Source: an uncultured Nitrospirota bacterium
GTDB taxonomy: Bacteria > Nitrospirota > Nitrospiria > Nitrospirales > UBA8639
Length of the DNA stretch: 64,000 nt
Direction: 5' to 3'
Assembly: GCA_937139405.1 (NCBI GenBank)
Contig: CAKZPV010000017.1
Span: forward strand, 62,001-126,000
The notes under the pieces are model-generated. The model saw nothing but the letters and a program-made list of their open reading frames with translations, had not been told where the DNA came from and ran no database searches. This document shows positions 1-8,219 of this stretch, piece after piece. How positions within the stretch are numbered: position 1 is the stretch's first letter; every line of letters begins with the position of its first letter. A program made the position numbers and the translations under genes.

Positions 1-161
1 GTCTTTTTAGCAACTTTTCCTACCCGAGTGACTTTTTGAGCTGTGGCTTTCTTAGCTTGAGTCGCTTTAGTGGTGACTTTCTTTTTAGCCTGCTTGCCTT
101 TTTGGCTCACTTTCCGTGAAACCTCTTTAGCTTTCTTTTTAATTGCTGATGATAGGGCCAT
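1..161 (-). CDS. Histone H1-like Lys/Ala-rich protein, partial
   Basis: The open frame starts at an ATG at 161 and runs off the left edge of the window, so only about 53 N-terminal residues are visible. They are dominated by Lys, Ala, Thr and Val in KKxAKK-type steps (for example KKKAKEVSRKVSQKGKQAKK), as in bacterial H1-like nucleoid proteins that bind DNA non-specifically. A good ribosome site (AGGAGAA) lies just upstream. The 5' leader carries a tetranucleotide repeat. A decayed relative with the same start (M-A-x-S-S-x-I-K) lies at 43043-43438. The exact family cannot be fixed because such composition-driven proteins align poorly. Confidence 0.7.
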   Translation of the reverse strand, partial: MALSSAIKKKAKEVSRKVSQKGKQAKKKVTTKATQAKKATAQKVTRVGKVAKK

Positions 162-173
162 TACCTTCTCCTG

Positions 174-196
174 TTGGTTGGTTGGTTGGTTGGTTG
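174..196. repeat. Tetranucleotide repeat in the leader of the H1-like gene
   Basis: About five tandem TTGG units (CCAA on the coding strand) sit directly upstream of the ribosome site of the H1-like gene. Such tracts can change length by slippage. Here the tract is in the untranslated leader, so any effect would be on expression level rather than reading frame. Confidence 0.7.
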
Positions 197-475
197 ATTG
201 TTATGTATCATCCTACTCTTGAAATTTTTGTTCTCTTCTCTTCTGAGAACCAAAGAAAATTCATTAAACGAGTTCAAACAAGAGCATTTGTGAAAAGCTG
301 CATCTCACATGCCCTGCCTGATGAAGTAATGTATAAACCACCACTTATTAATTCTTGGTCGATCAGAAATTTATTGGCGAGTCACAGATTTCATTGGGAA
401 ATGAATCACAACAGATTAGATGATAACATTCCTGAGCATACAAAACAGTCTTCACTTCTTATGGATTCTCATTGA
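197..475. other. Intergenic, nothing recognised
   Basis: This stretch separates the divergent upstream end of the H1-like gene from the 3' end of a pseudogene. A 110-codon open frame crosses it on the + strand, but it overlaps the start and leader of the H1-like gene and has no recognisable domain. I see no promoter or RNA gene that I can support. Confidence 0.4.
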
Positions 476-832
476 CTATTCGAAAATCAACACCACATCA
501 TTATTGTTGATGATGATTTCGAGTCAATCGCCTTAATTGACCAAATCAGCTTTCCCTCCTGGCTTTTCCAAATCAAGATAGCGAGGTGTTATTTGCCTTG
601 CATCATCTGAATCGATGTTGATTGTTGCCCTATTCACACTTTCGACCATGCCATAGACGATTCGGTGATTTGGGGAGAGATGGGTAGCGACTGTACTCTC
701 TTCGAATGTTTCTCCACTTTTCTGTAGAGGCCCCTCACTAACAAAACTCATCGAAGCTCCAGCTACACACAAGCAGAACAACACCGACCAAGAAAGATGC
801 TCCGTACAAAACTTTTGTTTCTAAATCATCAT
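476..832 (-). pseudogene. Decayed paralogue of the secreted protein at 43792-44166
   Basis: Read on the minus strand from ATG at 829-832, this matches the intact 124-residue protein at 43792-44166 along its length, including RIVYG-V-V and SPRYL/TPRYL-type blocks followed by L-x-I-I-x-N-N. Three in-frame stops interrupt it: TAG at codon 3-4, TAA at 533-535 where the paralogue has His, and TGA at 524-526 where the paralogue has Arg. Past the last stops the frame still reads G-D-*-L-E-I-I-I-N-N. An 83-codon piece (784-533, GTG start) stays open but lacks the conserved C-terminal part. It was probably a small periplasmic protein of unknown role. Confidence 0.75.
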
Positions 833-1095
833 TCTCTTCATTCTTCATTACAATATTGATCTTCAGAATGCCAATAAGCGCAGCTCCGGAGCATGCCTAC
901 ATGACCAATCAACAAATTCTTTTTTGCCTCTGAAAATGTGTGAGAACGGAAAAAGGATACCTCATTGTACATAATGTTCTGGGAAAACCATCATTTGTCT
1001 ATTGGCCATAATCTCGCTGCATTGCTATCAATGAAGCATGCTTATTTGGGATCAAGAAAGACCATGAGGCTATTACATAACTAAGGAGGTGTACG
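833..1095. other. Upstream region of the DUF1328 gene
   Basis: No gene is seen. It contains one copy of the TTTGTCTAT motif at 994-1002, pointing at the DUF1328 gene, and a strong ribosome site AAGGAGGT at 1083-1090. Confidence 0.5.
994..1002 (+). promoter_or_regulatory. TTTGTCYAT motif ahead of DUF1328 gene
   Basis: Exact copy (TTTGTCTAT), 93 bases before the ATG at 1096 and oriented toward it. It is followed by a CATAAT hexamer. It belongs to the recurrent intergenic motif described in the findings. Confidence 0.5.
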
Positions 1096-1260
1096 ATGTT
1101 AAGTTGGGCCATCACATTTCTCGTTGTTGCTCTGATTGCGGGTGCCATAGGACTAACTGGAGTGGCTGGAACAGCAACGAATATCGCGTGGGTGCTCTTT
1201 GTCGTGTTTCTTATTATTTTCGTGGTTAGCTTGGTAACGGGGCGCGGCCCTTCGACTTAG
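1096..1260 (+). CDS. DUF1328 family small membrane protein
   Basis: A 54-residue protein with two hydrophobic segments (about 6-23 and 30-47), the pattern [19 protein letters not shown] and a short polar tail. This is the YtjA/DUF1328 family, inner-membrane peptides that are common in stress-inducible gene sets and have no proven biochemical role. The ATG follows AAGGAGGT at ideal spacing. It is a free-standing gene. A 9-base inverted repeat (TTCCCATAA at 1275, TTATGGGAA at 1314) lies after the stop but has a long loop and no T tract. Confidence 0.9.
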   Translation: MLSWAITFLVVALIAGAIGLTGVAGTATNIAWVLFVVFLIIFVVSLVTGRGPST

Positions 1261-1872
1261 ACAGAATCCTCATGTTCCCATAATTATCTCTCGGACACAC
1301 ATGATTCAGTGAGTTATGGGAATAGGTATATGAATTTCTACGTTTCATGTATTCATTGTGAAAAAGGGAATACGAAAGTAAACCACATGCTTGAGACTGG
1401 AGTAATTTTGTAGATCAGTATTGCAGGAAGCAGAATGAAACGATGATTGGACGACGCCAATATTGAAATTCAATTCTCTTATCGCACCTTGCACTTTTAA
1501 AGAGCCTCTCCGAACTTTAGGACCCCAACAACAAGTCAAGATGAACAGACTATTAAACAAGATTCACATTCTAAAAGCAGAATACTTCATGGCACTTGTA
1601 TCCACATTGACTCATTAAGGGGCTTGTTGAATCTTTCTCGAAGAAACCCAGAAGATTTCAATGCCGCAGGTCTACGAGAACAATCAAACCAATCCATCAA
1701 CAATATTGAGACATAAGACGTTGGGTGAAACAAAACAATATGTCAAAGGAACCCTGAGAGAACTTTCCTTACTCTTATTCCTGACTTTTTAACCCTACGA
1801 TTCTGGGAAGGTACTTTACCAGGTACGTTCGGAAAAGTAGTCCATGAATTTTAATATCCATGGAGTGAACCC
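1261..1872. other. Intergenic, nothing recognised
   Basis: No coding region with a credible ribosome site or family match is visible. A 71-codon minus-strand frame at 1345-1560 has no recognisable features. Confidence 0.4.
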
Positions 1873-2340
1873 ATGAATGAAGAGGCCCTACTTGGGCTAG
1901 ATTGGTATCAAATCTGGCGACATTTATATCATTTGATCATCGCCTTTGTCTTAGCGTTTCCGTTGGGGTGGGATCGAGAAAAGGGATCTGAAAGCGGGGC
2001 TGGATTACGAACCTTTCCTCTCGTCGCTCTAGGGTCTTGCGCATTTATGCTGACGGCAATCGCAGTGCTGGATTCTACCGATGCTGAATCAAGAGTGCTG
2101 GCCGGGATTTTGACCGGCATCGGATTTATCGGTGGAGGCGCGATCCTCAAAGGAGGAGCAAGTGTCGCTGGGACTGCCACAGCAGCCAGCATTTGGAACA
2201 CAGGTGCCATCGGTATGGCTGTGGCTTGGGATCGTTTTGAGATTGCTCTGGTGTTAAGCGTGCTGAATTTCTTTACACTTCAATTTATGCCGGTGATTAA
2301 GGCAAATGCAGAATTGCCCCAAGAAGGCAAGGACGCCTAA
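1873..2340 (+). CDS. MgtC/SapB family membrane protein
   Basis: A 155-residue inner-membrane protein with the MgtC core: an N-terminal helix leading to a GWDRE motif (the family's conserved G-x-x-R-E), then L-R-T-F-P-L and G-I-G-F-I-G-G-G-A-I glycine-rich helices. Members are linked to magnesium limitation, acid stress and membrane-potential control; the exact activity is unsettled. It has about five membrane segments and lacks the C-terminal soluble domain of longer homologues, making it a short MgtC-type protein. It begins 33 bases before the protease triad and may be co-transcribed with it. Confidence 0.88.
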   Translation: MNEEALLGLDWYQIWRHLYHLIIAFVLAFPLGWDREKGSESGAGLRTFPLVALGSCAFMLTAIAVLDSTDAESRVLAGILTGIGFIGGGAILKGGASVAGTATAASIWNTGAIGMAVAWDRFEIALVLSVLNFFTLQFMPVIKANAELPQEGKDA

Positions 2341-2373
2341 TCCAATTCCCGTGAGTCTGAGAGGTTATTCCCC

Positions 2374-2958
2374 TTGAAAATTTACCCGTCAACAGAGTCT
2401 TCCTGTTTTACGCTGGAGAAAGATTTCTTCTCCCATGCTATTGGCGTGCTCGGTAAAATTACTGGGTTTGTGTTCTTGGTGACTTGCCTTCTTCCCTTCG
2501 AAATCTTATTAGCAAAGGATTTGCCACAAACAGCTGGGTGGATAGAAGAGGTGATGATCTCCCCCGGTAATTTACGTTTACAAGCCAAGCTGGATACAGG
2601 GGCCAACAGTTCTTCTATACATGCAGAAAATATCTCGTCCTTTACTCAGAAAGGTGAAACCTGGGTCAGGTTTGATCTAGTGAATGGGGAAGGTAAGCCA
2701 GTCACATTGGAACGAAAGGTTCATCGAACGGTCAAAATTAAACGCCATAAACAGAAGTCCTCTGAACGACCGGTCGTGTTATTGGGCATATGTGTGGGCG
2801 ATCACTTGGAGAAAACCGAAGTCAACCTGAGTGACCGAAGCAATTACAAGTATCCGGTCCTCATTGGACGCATGTTTTTATCGGGTGCCTTTATGGTGGA
2901 TCCCTCTTCAAAGCACTTGTTGGAGTTATCTTGCCGAATTGAAACCGCAGCCAAATGA
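2374..2958 (+). CDS. Putative ATP-dependent zinc protease / retropepsin-like protein
   Basis: A 194-residue protein with a hydrophobic N-terminal segment (about 24-46), then a domain beginning GWIEEV and carrying the aspartyl-protease-type motif KLDTGANSSSIHA at about 72-84. It ends with a YPVLIGRMFL block, the second conserved stretch of this family (PF05618-like). The family is called zinc protease, but its fold is retropepsin-like with one active-site Asp per chain. The start is TTG at 2374 behind a GAGAGG site; no in-frame ATG precedes the membrane segment. The stop overlaps the next ATG (ATGA), indicating translational coupling within a protease, transglutaminase-7TM and ATP-grasp triad. 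Confidence 0.82.
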   Translation: MKIYPSTESSCFTLEKDFFSHAIGVLGKITGFVFLVTCLLPFEILLAKDLPQTAGWIEEVMISPGNLRLQAKLDTGANSSSIHAENISSFTQKGETWVRFDLVNGEGKPVTLERKVHRTVKIKRHKQKSSERPVVLLGICVGDHLEKTEVNLSDRSNYKYPVLIGRMFLSGAFMVDPSSKHLLELSCRIETAAK

Positions 2959-4496
2959 ATCGAATCCACTTTCTAGCGCTCATCCTTGTTCTTTCATTTT
3001 TAGGACTGTCGATTTTTCTTTACAAGGTCATTGTTCTTGGGTTCCCCATGAGTCCTGACACCAAGTCTGAAGTCTGGAACGTAGAGGCCAGAATCAGTTT
3101 TCAAGGGAAAGATGAACCAGCTCAGGTTTCCATGTTTACGCCTCAATCGATACATCCCTATATCATTACGACGGAGGCTTTCGTAGGACAGGATTACGGG
3201 GTCACGGAAAAAACCCAGGGACCAAACCGGGTTGTCCAGTGGAGTACTCGAAAAGCTGAAGGCATTCAAATTCTGTATTATCGTGGAATTATCCGCCAAA
3301 TGAAGGAGTGGGAAACGGAATTTCGAGAATTATCTCATCCTTCAATTGATAAGGAAGAGGCATTACAGGGCGTCCTGCCCCCCCTACAAGGTACGTTTCT
3401 CCAAGCAGGAATCGCTGTTCTTGATGAGGTGAAAGAGGAATCAGCCGATTTGGAATCGTTAATCCTCAGCCTAATTGCGCGAATTCAAGACCCAGACAAG
3501 GAATCGCCCGCATCACTTCTCCGCTCTCAATACCCCCCCCAGCAAGTATTGGCACAGCTATTGACGCTTCATGGATCTCCTTCCCGAGTCGTTCATGGTA
3601 TTGAACTGAGCAAAGAAGCCAAGATCGTCAATACCAAAGAATGGCTGGAGGTGTTAATTGAGAAAGAATGGGTGCCCTACGATCTAGAACAAGGCAAGAA
3701 AGACATACCAGAGAATTACCTTCCCTGGTGGCGTGGGCATGCTCCGCTCTTTCAGATCAAGGGAGGTACCGAATTAGAATTCAGATTGTCCGCCAGTCCG
3801 AATCAAGAGCAAGCCATTAAGGCGGCAGTCGCACGAGGAATGGTTCTCAACCCAGCCTGGTTGAAGTTTTCGTTCTTTAGTCTTCCTATTGAAAAACAAG
3901 TGGTGTACCACATTCTTATTCTCATTCCAGTAGGGGCTTTTCTGCTGGTTCTGTTACGCAATGTTGTCGGGCTCAAAACTTTCGGCACATTTATGCCGAT
4001 TTTAATCGGGTTGGCTTTCAGGGAAACTGAATTATTCTGGGGAATTTTTCTATTTTCCGTATTAATTGCGTTGGGATTGGGGGTTCGTTTCTATTTTGAT
4101 AATCTTAATTTGCTCTTGGTTCCCCGCCTCGCTTCGGTTCTCATCATCGTGGTGTTGATCATGGGATTCTTGAGTATACTTTCTCATCATTTGGGCCTGG
4201 TCCGTGGACTTTCTATCGCATTATTCCCGATGGTCATTGTCACCATGACCATTGAACGCATGTCGATCGTCTGGGATGAACGAGGCCCAGGAGAAGCGTT
4301 ACAGCAGGCCTTTGGAAGCCTTGCAGTGGCTTCGCTGACGTATCTCATCATGAGCCTCAAATCCATGGATTACCTATTTTTTACGTTTCCTGAATTACTC
4401 CTTGTCTTATTGGCTATGACAATTGCTCTAGGCCGTTACACTGGATACCGTCTCCTTGAAATCCGCCGATTTAAGAGCCTTTTACAAGCAGGGTAA
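2955..4496 (+). CDS. Inactive transglutaminase fused to seven transmembrane helices
   Basis: A 513-residue protein with an N-terminal signal-anchor (about 5-25), a soluble transglutaminase-like domain to about residue 300 (with the RVVHGIEL and EWLEVLIEKEWVPYDLEQG blocks), then a run of seven hydrophobic helices to the C-terminus. The families are the inactive transglutaminase and 7TM_transglut domains. The expected catalytic Cys is not evident, in line with the 'inactive' label. It overlaps the protease gene by 4 bases, and the ligase gene starts 1 base after its stop, so the three should be made together. The likely role is an envelope peptide-modifying or sensing complex; the substrate is unknown. 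Confidence 0.88.
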   Translation: MNRIHFLALILVLSFLGLSIFLYKVIVLGFPMSPDTKSEVWNVEARISFQGKDEPAQVSMFTPQSIHPYIITTEAFVGQDYGVTEKTQGPNRVVQWSTRKAEGIQILYYRGIIRQMKEWETEFRELSHPSIDKEEALQGVLPPLQGTFLQAGIAVLDEVKEESADLESLILSLIARIQDPDKESPASLLRSQYPPQQVLAQLLTLHGSPSRVVHGIELSKEAKIVNTKEWLEVLIEKEWVPYDLEQGKKDIPENYLPWWRGHAPLFQIKGGTELEFRLSASPNQEQAIKAAVARGMVLNPAWLKFSFFSLPIEKQVVYHILILIPVGAFLLVLLRNVVGLKTFGTFMPILIGLAFRETELFWGIFLFSVLIALGLGVRFYFDNLNLLLVPRLASVLIIVVLIMGFLSILSHHLGLVRGLSIALFPMVIVTMTIERMSIVWDERGPGEALQQAFGSLAVASLTYLIMSLKSMDYLFFTFPELLLVLLAMTIALGRYTGYRLLEIRRFKSLLQAG

Positions 4497-4497
4497 C

Positions 4498-5466
4498 ATG
4501 TTCAAAGATTTCGCCGAACTGGCCGATTTTGGAATTTTAGGGTTGAACGAACGAAATGCCGTGTACACACTTGGCTACAACCAACGCGGGTTTTTCCCTC
4601 TAGTAGACGATAAGGCTCAAACCAAAGCTCTCTGCATCAAGGCTGGCGTCGCTGTGCCACCTCTCTATGGCACCATTGAAATTGAAAGACAAATCCGCGA
4701 CCTAGCAAAGTTACTGGGTGCTAACACCGAATTTGTCATAAAACCGGCCCATGGATGTGGGGGAGATGGGATCATTGTGATTAAAGGCCGCGTCAAAGAT
4801 AAATACCGGAAAGCCAATGGTACCTTACTGACCCTACCAAAACTCGAACATCACATTTCAAACGTCCTCAGCGGCATGTATAGCCTAGGTGGTGGTGCTG
4901 ATGTGGCCTTAATAGAGTATTGTGTAAATTCAGACCCGGTTTTCGAATCCATCAGTTATCAAGGAGTGCCGGACATCCGGATCATTGTGCTCTTAGGTGT
5001 TCCAGTGATGGCGATGGCGCGCTTGCCCACTAGAATGTCCGACGGCAAAGCCAATCTGCATCAAGGTGCCTTAGGAGTGGGTGTGGACTTAGCCACTGGC
5101 ATAACCCAAAGTGCAGTGCTGTTCAATAACATTGTGACGGAACATCCTGATACCGCTAACCAAGTGACCGGAATACAAATTCCAGATTGGAAAACTCTCC
5201 TCGAGTTGTCTTCTCAGTGTTACGATATTTTCAAATTGGGCTACTTGGGTGTCGATATCGTCCTGGATAAAGATAAAGGCCCCCTTTTATTGGAAGTGAA
5301 TGCGCGGCCGGGTCTGAATATTCAGATAGCGAACCGCGCAGGTTTACTGCCCAGACTACATTTGATAGAGAAATCTGCCGAAACTCTTTTTGATGTTCAA
5401 AAACGGGTTGATTTCGCTATTCAACATTTTCAGGCAGCTTTGCCAAATTCCAAAACAGTAAACTAG
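4498..5466 (+). CDS. Alpha-L-glutamate ligase-like protein (RimK-type ATP-grasp)
   Basis: A 322-residue ATP-grasp enzyme. It has GLNERN near the start, the nucleotide-loop block FVIKPAHGCGGDGI (about 80-93), metal and ATP residues in DIRIIVLLG, and the C-terminal LLEVNARPGLNIQIANRAGL motif that supplies Mg ligands. The family catalyses ATP-dependent addition of an amino acid or peptide to a carboxylate; this subfamily's substrate is unknown. ATG at 4498 was chosen over an upstream in-frame ATG because it follows the previous stop by one base and the family begins at this point. It completes the triad with the protease and the 7TM protein. Confidence 0.9.
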   Translation: MFKDFAELADFGILGLNERNAVYTLGYNQRGFFPLVDDKAQTKALCIKAGVAVPPLYGTIEIERQIRDLAKLLGANTEFVIKPAHGCGGDGIIVIKGRVKDKYRKANGTLLTLPKLEHHISNVLSGMYSLGGGADVALIEYCVNSDPVFESISYQGVPDIRIIVLLGVPVMAMARLPTRMSDGKANLHQGALGVGVDLATGITQSAVLFNNIVTEHPDTANQVTGIQIPDWKTLLELSSQCYDIFKLGYLGVDIVLDKDKGPLLLEVNARPGLNIQIANRAGLLPRLHLIEKSAETLFDVQKRVDFAIQHFQAALPNSKTVN

Positions 5467-6043
5467 ACCGCCAACTATTGTTGCGGCATTTGAGTCATCT
5501 TTCCTCATTCCCTACGCTTTCTCTTGATCGTTCTCACAAATTTATCCCTATATTCTGAACGACTTTCTGCTTCCCACCACCTCCCCCCTTCGACCTTCTT
5601 TTGTGAGATACCCAAATTAGGTGATTCGTCATTGCATGAATCCGCTTACTGACGTTTAAGGTAGAAACCGCAAGGGCCAAAGCCTGCCGGCCAACCACCC
5701 TCAAATGTTCGCATTTGCAAACGGACTCACGACATATGCTTCCCCAGAAAAGATCGAGATATCTGTGGCACCATCGATTTCCCATGAAAAACTAATAAAT
5801 CTCTTTTTTTACAACAATGCATCAAGCTCTAAGCTTGCAGGCACGGACATTTCTCTGAATGATACTCGTGTTTTATCCGTTAATCTCGGCGACCCTTGGG
5901 ATGTACACTTAGATCTTGATGACACTTAAGATATCTAGCATCACGCGATAGCATAAGCTGGAGCGGAATGTGCCACTTTTGAATAGAAAATAGAAGGTTG
6001 TAAAGAACTCAATATTTTTCTTCAAAATTCAAGGAGGTTGATT
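5467..6043. other. Intergenic, no gene supported
   Basis: Two short opposed open frames (5534-5785 minus, 5705-5929 plus) overlap each other and resemble no family. The region ends in the strong ribosome site AAGGAGG at 6031-6037 of the next gene. Confidence 0.4.
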
Positions 6044-6574
6044 GTGGAAGAGTTAACTAAACGTGAAGCAGAATCTAAAATCGAAGACAAAATTCAGGAC
6101 TCAACGCCGGTAGGCATGAAAGAAACGATTCAAGAGAAGGCAAGTTCTATGATGAAGCAAGGGCAAGCCGAGGCAAAAGCCTATGCGGACGAGGCTCAGC
6201 GTCAAACAAAATCAGCTTTAGCCAGTGGAAAGGAACAAGCTGTTGGAGAATTAGGGAGTCTCGCACAAGCTATTCGGCAAACCGGTTCGCAACTTCGGCG
6301 GAGCGACAAGAAAACTGTCGCGCAATACACAGACAAAGCTGCCGAGCAGATTGATCGAATGTCTGATTATCTTTCTCATCGCGATGTTAATCAACTCATT
6401 GATGAGGGTGAAGCCTTAGCACGGCGAAACCCAGAAGTATTTCTCGGAGTCACGTTTGGATTAGGTTTGTTAGCCGCGCGGTTTATTAAGAGTTCAAGGC
6501 AACACCGACATTCAGAACGCAGCTATCGACATCTTGAAGAAAGAGAGTCAATGTCTCGTCCTATAGAAGCATGA
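6044..6574 (+). CDS. Membrane-anchored helical protein, DUF883/ElaB-like
   Basis: A 176-residue protein: a long Lys/Glu/Gln-rich helical region (about 1-130), then RRNPEVFLGVTFGLGLLAAR, a glycine-zipper hydrophobic segment introduced by Asn-Pro, and a short basic tail. This resembles ElaB/YqjD-type and 'nutrient-deprivation-induced' anchors. GTG at 6044 is preferred because AAGGAGG lies 6 bases upstream; a TTG at 6038 overlaps that site. The next two genes, a DUF1469-like and a DUF3618 protein, form a recurrent trio, and the NP plus glycine helix recurs in the DUF3618 member. Proposed roles are membrane or ribosome attachment under stress (inferred from the family). Confidence 0.7.
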   Translation: MEELTKREAESKIEDKIQDSTPVGMKETIQEKASSMMKQGQAEAKAYADEAQRQTKSALASGKEQAVGELGSLAQAIRQTGSQLRRSDKKTVAQYTDKAAEQIDRMSDYLSHRDVNQLIDEGEALARRNPEVFLGVTFGLGLLAARFIKSSRQHRHSERSYRHLEERESMSRPIEA

Positions 6575-6644
6575 TGCCTACCTGGCATATCACGAAGTGG
6601 AAAGTATCATCTATTAGTTCATTAGGATCGACAAAGGGGAAATT

Positions 6645-7037
6645 ATGATACGAATGGCAGAGGAATCATCATTAAGCGAGTTGTTGAAAGAATTGGTTCA
6701 AGCGGCCCAAACATTGGTTAAGCAAGAAGTGGAATTAGTAAAAGCTGAGATGTCACAAAAAATTTCACGCGCAGGGACGGACCTTGTTTTAATAGGAATT
6801 GGGGCAGCGTTGGCCTTTGGTGGACTCTTAGTCTTATTCGCTGCTGCCGTCTTATTAGTCGCCCAGCTTGTACCTGGGTGGGTTGCCGCACTCTTGGTCG
6901 GCCTCGTGCTCGTGGCACTAGGCTATGGATTGATTCAGAAGGGGCTACACGATCTTAAACAAGTGAGCCCAGTGCCTCATCAAGCGATTAGAGCGCTTAA
7001 GGAGGATGCACCATGGGGCGCTCAACAAGCGAGATGA
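6645..7037 (+). CDS. Phage-holin superfamily III / DUF1469 (YqjE-like) protein
   Basis: A 130-residue protein with a short amphipathic N-terminus containing SLSELLKELVQAAQTLVKQEVELVKAEM, two strong transmembrane segments (about 48-70 and 75-97) and a basic tail. This is the layout of YqjE/Phage_holin_3_6 proteins, which despite the name are chromosomal stress-linked membrane proteins. ATG at 6645, with a GGGGAAA upstream; ATG at 6654 is also possible. Its 3' end overlaps the DUF3618 gene by 25 bases. Confidence 0.85.
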   Translation: MIRMAEESSLSELLKELVQAAQTLVKQEVELVKAEMSQKISRAGTDLVLIGIGAALAFGGLLVLFAAAVLLVAQLVPGWVAALLVGLVLVALGYGLIQKGLHDLKQVSPVPHQAIRALKEDAPWGAQQAR

Positions 7038-7930
7038 ACGATCGTTTTGAGGATGGTGAAAGACGTTGCCCAGAAAGCACAGACGTGCTTCGTACACGTG
7101 TCGAGCGTACCAGAGCGGAAATCAAAGAAACACTTACCAATATTGAAGCGAGGCTGTCGCCCGATCGGCTCAAACAGGAGATGCGAGACGCGACTGTCGG
7201 AAAGGTAGAAAATATGGCTCAATCAGCGCGTTATACGGCAAGACGATGGAGTTGGACAGTCGCAGATACGATTTCGCAAAACCCAGTACCAGTGGCACTC
7301 ATCGGATTGGGATTGGCTTGGCTTTTCAAAGCTAGCTCAGACGATGCTCATGCGACTGATTTGCCTGAGTACAGTCGGTCAACCGCTTATCGTAATCCCT
7401 ATGATCCCTATATCGATCGTGAACCAAGCAAGTTAGAAGACTTACAGATTAAAGCTGGTGAAAAGGCTCAAGCCCTTAGGGCTCGGGTCGAGAGCGCAGC
7501 CGAGACGGTGCAAGAAAAGGTCGATGAAACGACACAGACCATCCATCAAAATGCGAGCGAGTTTCATGGACGAGTGAAGGGTCAGGTTGATGAATTTTCT
7601 GCTCAGGTTCAACATCGAGCAGGAGAATTCAAGGGCCAAATGCAAGAGCAAACACGTCGTGCCAAACGCGGGTTTGATGAGACATTCCAAGAAAATCCTT
7701 GGGGAGTGGGTGCGATGGCCTTTGCCGTTGGTGCAGCGGTTGGACTTTCCGCACCTCGGACACGCCAGGAAGACGAATGGATGGGAGAGGTCCGTGATAG
7801 TCTGGTTGATCAAGCACGTCACAAAGCCCATGAAATAGGCGACAAAGTCGTGCAGGCATCTGAAAAGGTTCAGGAGACAGCCACAGAAAAGGCAAAGGAA
7901 GAACTCCAGAAACAGGGTATCACGAAATAA
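7013..7930 (+). CDS. DUF3618 domain protein with two glycine-rich membrane segments
   Basis: A 305-residue protein. The N-terminal DUF3618 block (about 25-65) includes LRTRVERTRAEIKETL and RLSPDRLKQE, followed by a membrane segment QNPVPVALIGLGLAW (about 94-109). A long charged coiled region full of Gln, Glu and Lys (about 140-220) leads to a second Asn-Pro-led segment, NPWGVGAMAFAVGAAVGL (about 228-246). A strong AAGGAGG site precedes ATG 7013, inside the upstream gene. It is probably a peripheral membrane scaffold produced together with the two genes before it; no enzyme motif is seen. Confidence 0.82.
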   Translation: MGRSTSEMNDRFEDGERRCPESTDVLRTRVERTRAEIKETLTNIEARLSPDRLKQEMRDATVGKVENMAQSARYTARRWSWTVADTISQNPVPVALIGLGLAWLFKASSDDAHATDLPEYSRSTAYRNPYDPYIDREPSKLEDLQIKAGEKAQALRARVESAAETVQEKVDETTQTIHQNASEFHGRVKGQVDEFSAQVQHRAGEFKGQMQEQTRRAKRGFDETFQENPWGVGAMAFAVGAAVGLSAPRTRQEDEWMGEVRDSLVDQARHKAHEIGDKVVQASEKVQETATEKAKEELQKQGITK

Positions 7931-8219
7931 TATACTGCGCAGGACCCGTCCTGAACCAAAAGCACTTGCTCTCAGGTTATTTTGAATTGAAAAAACGAAG
8001 ACCCCCAAGGAGCGCCCCAAAGTATAAGTACACCCAGAGACTTGGCTGCAGATATTGAGTGGAAACGAAAAGTGGCGAACTTCCTGAGATTGAAATGCGA
8101 ACCCCAGATATCGCTGTTAGCACAGACACGGGGTACAAGTTCCATCGCCAGACTGTGAACGTTTCAGAGGAAAACGAGCCAATCTCCAGGATATACAGCA
8201 AGGACAAGAGGATTCATTC

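Noticed and set aside
143-475. A 110-codon + strand frame.
   Set aside because: It overlaps the start and leader of the H1-like gene on the other strand, has repeat-derived WL residues and no family match.
5705-5929. A 74-codon + strand frame before the DUF883-like gene.
   Set aside because: It is opposed by an equally long frame on the other strand, has no site and no family match.
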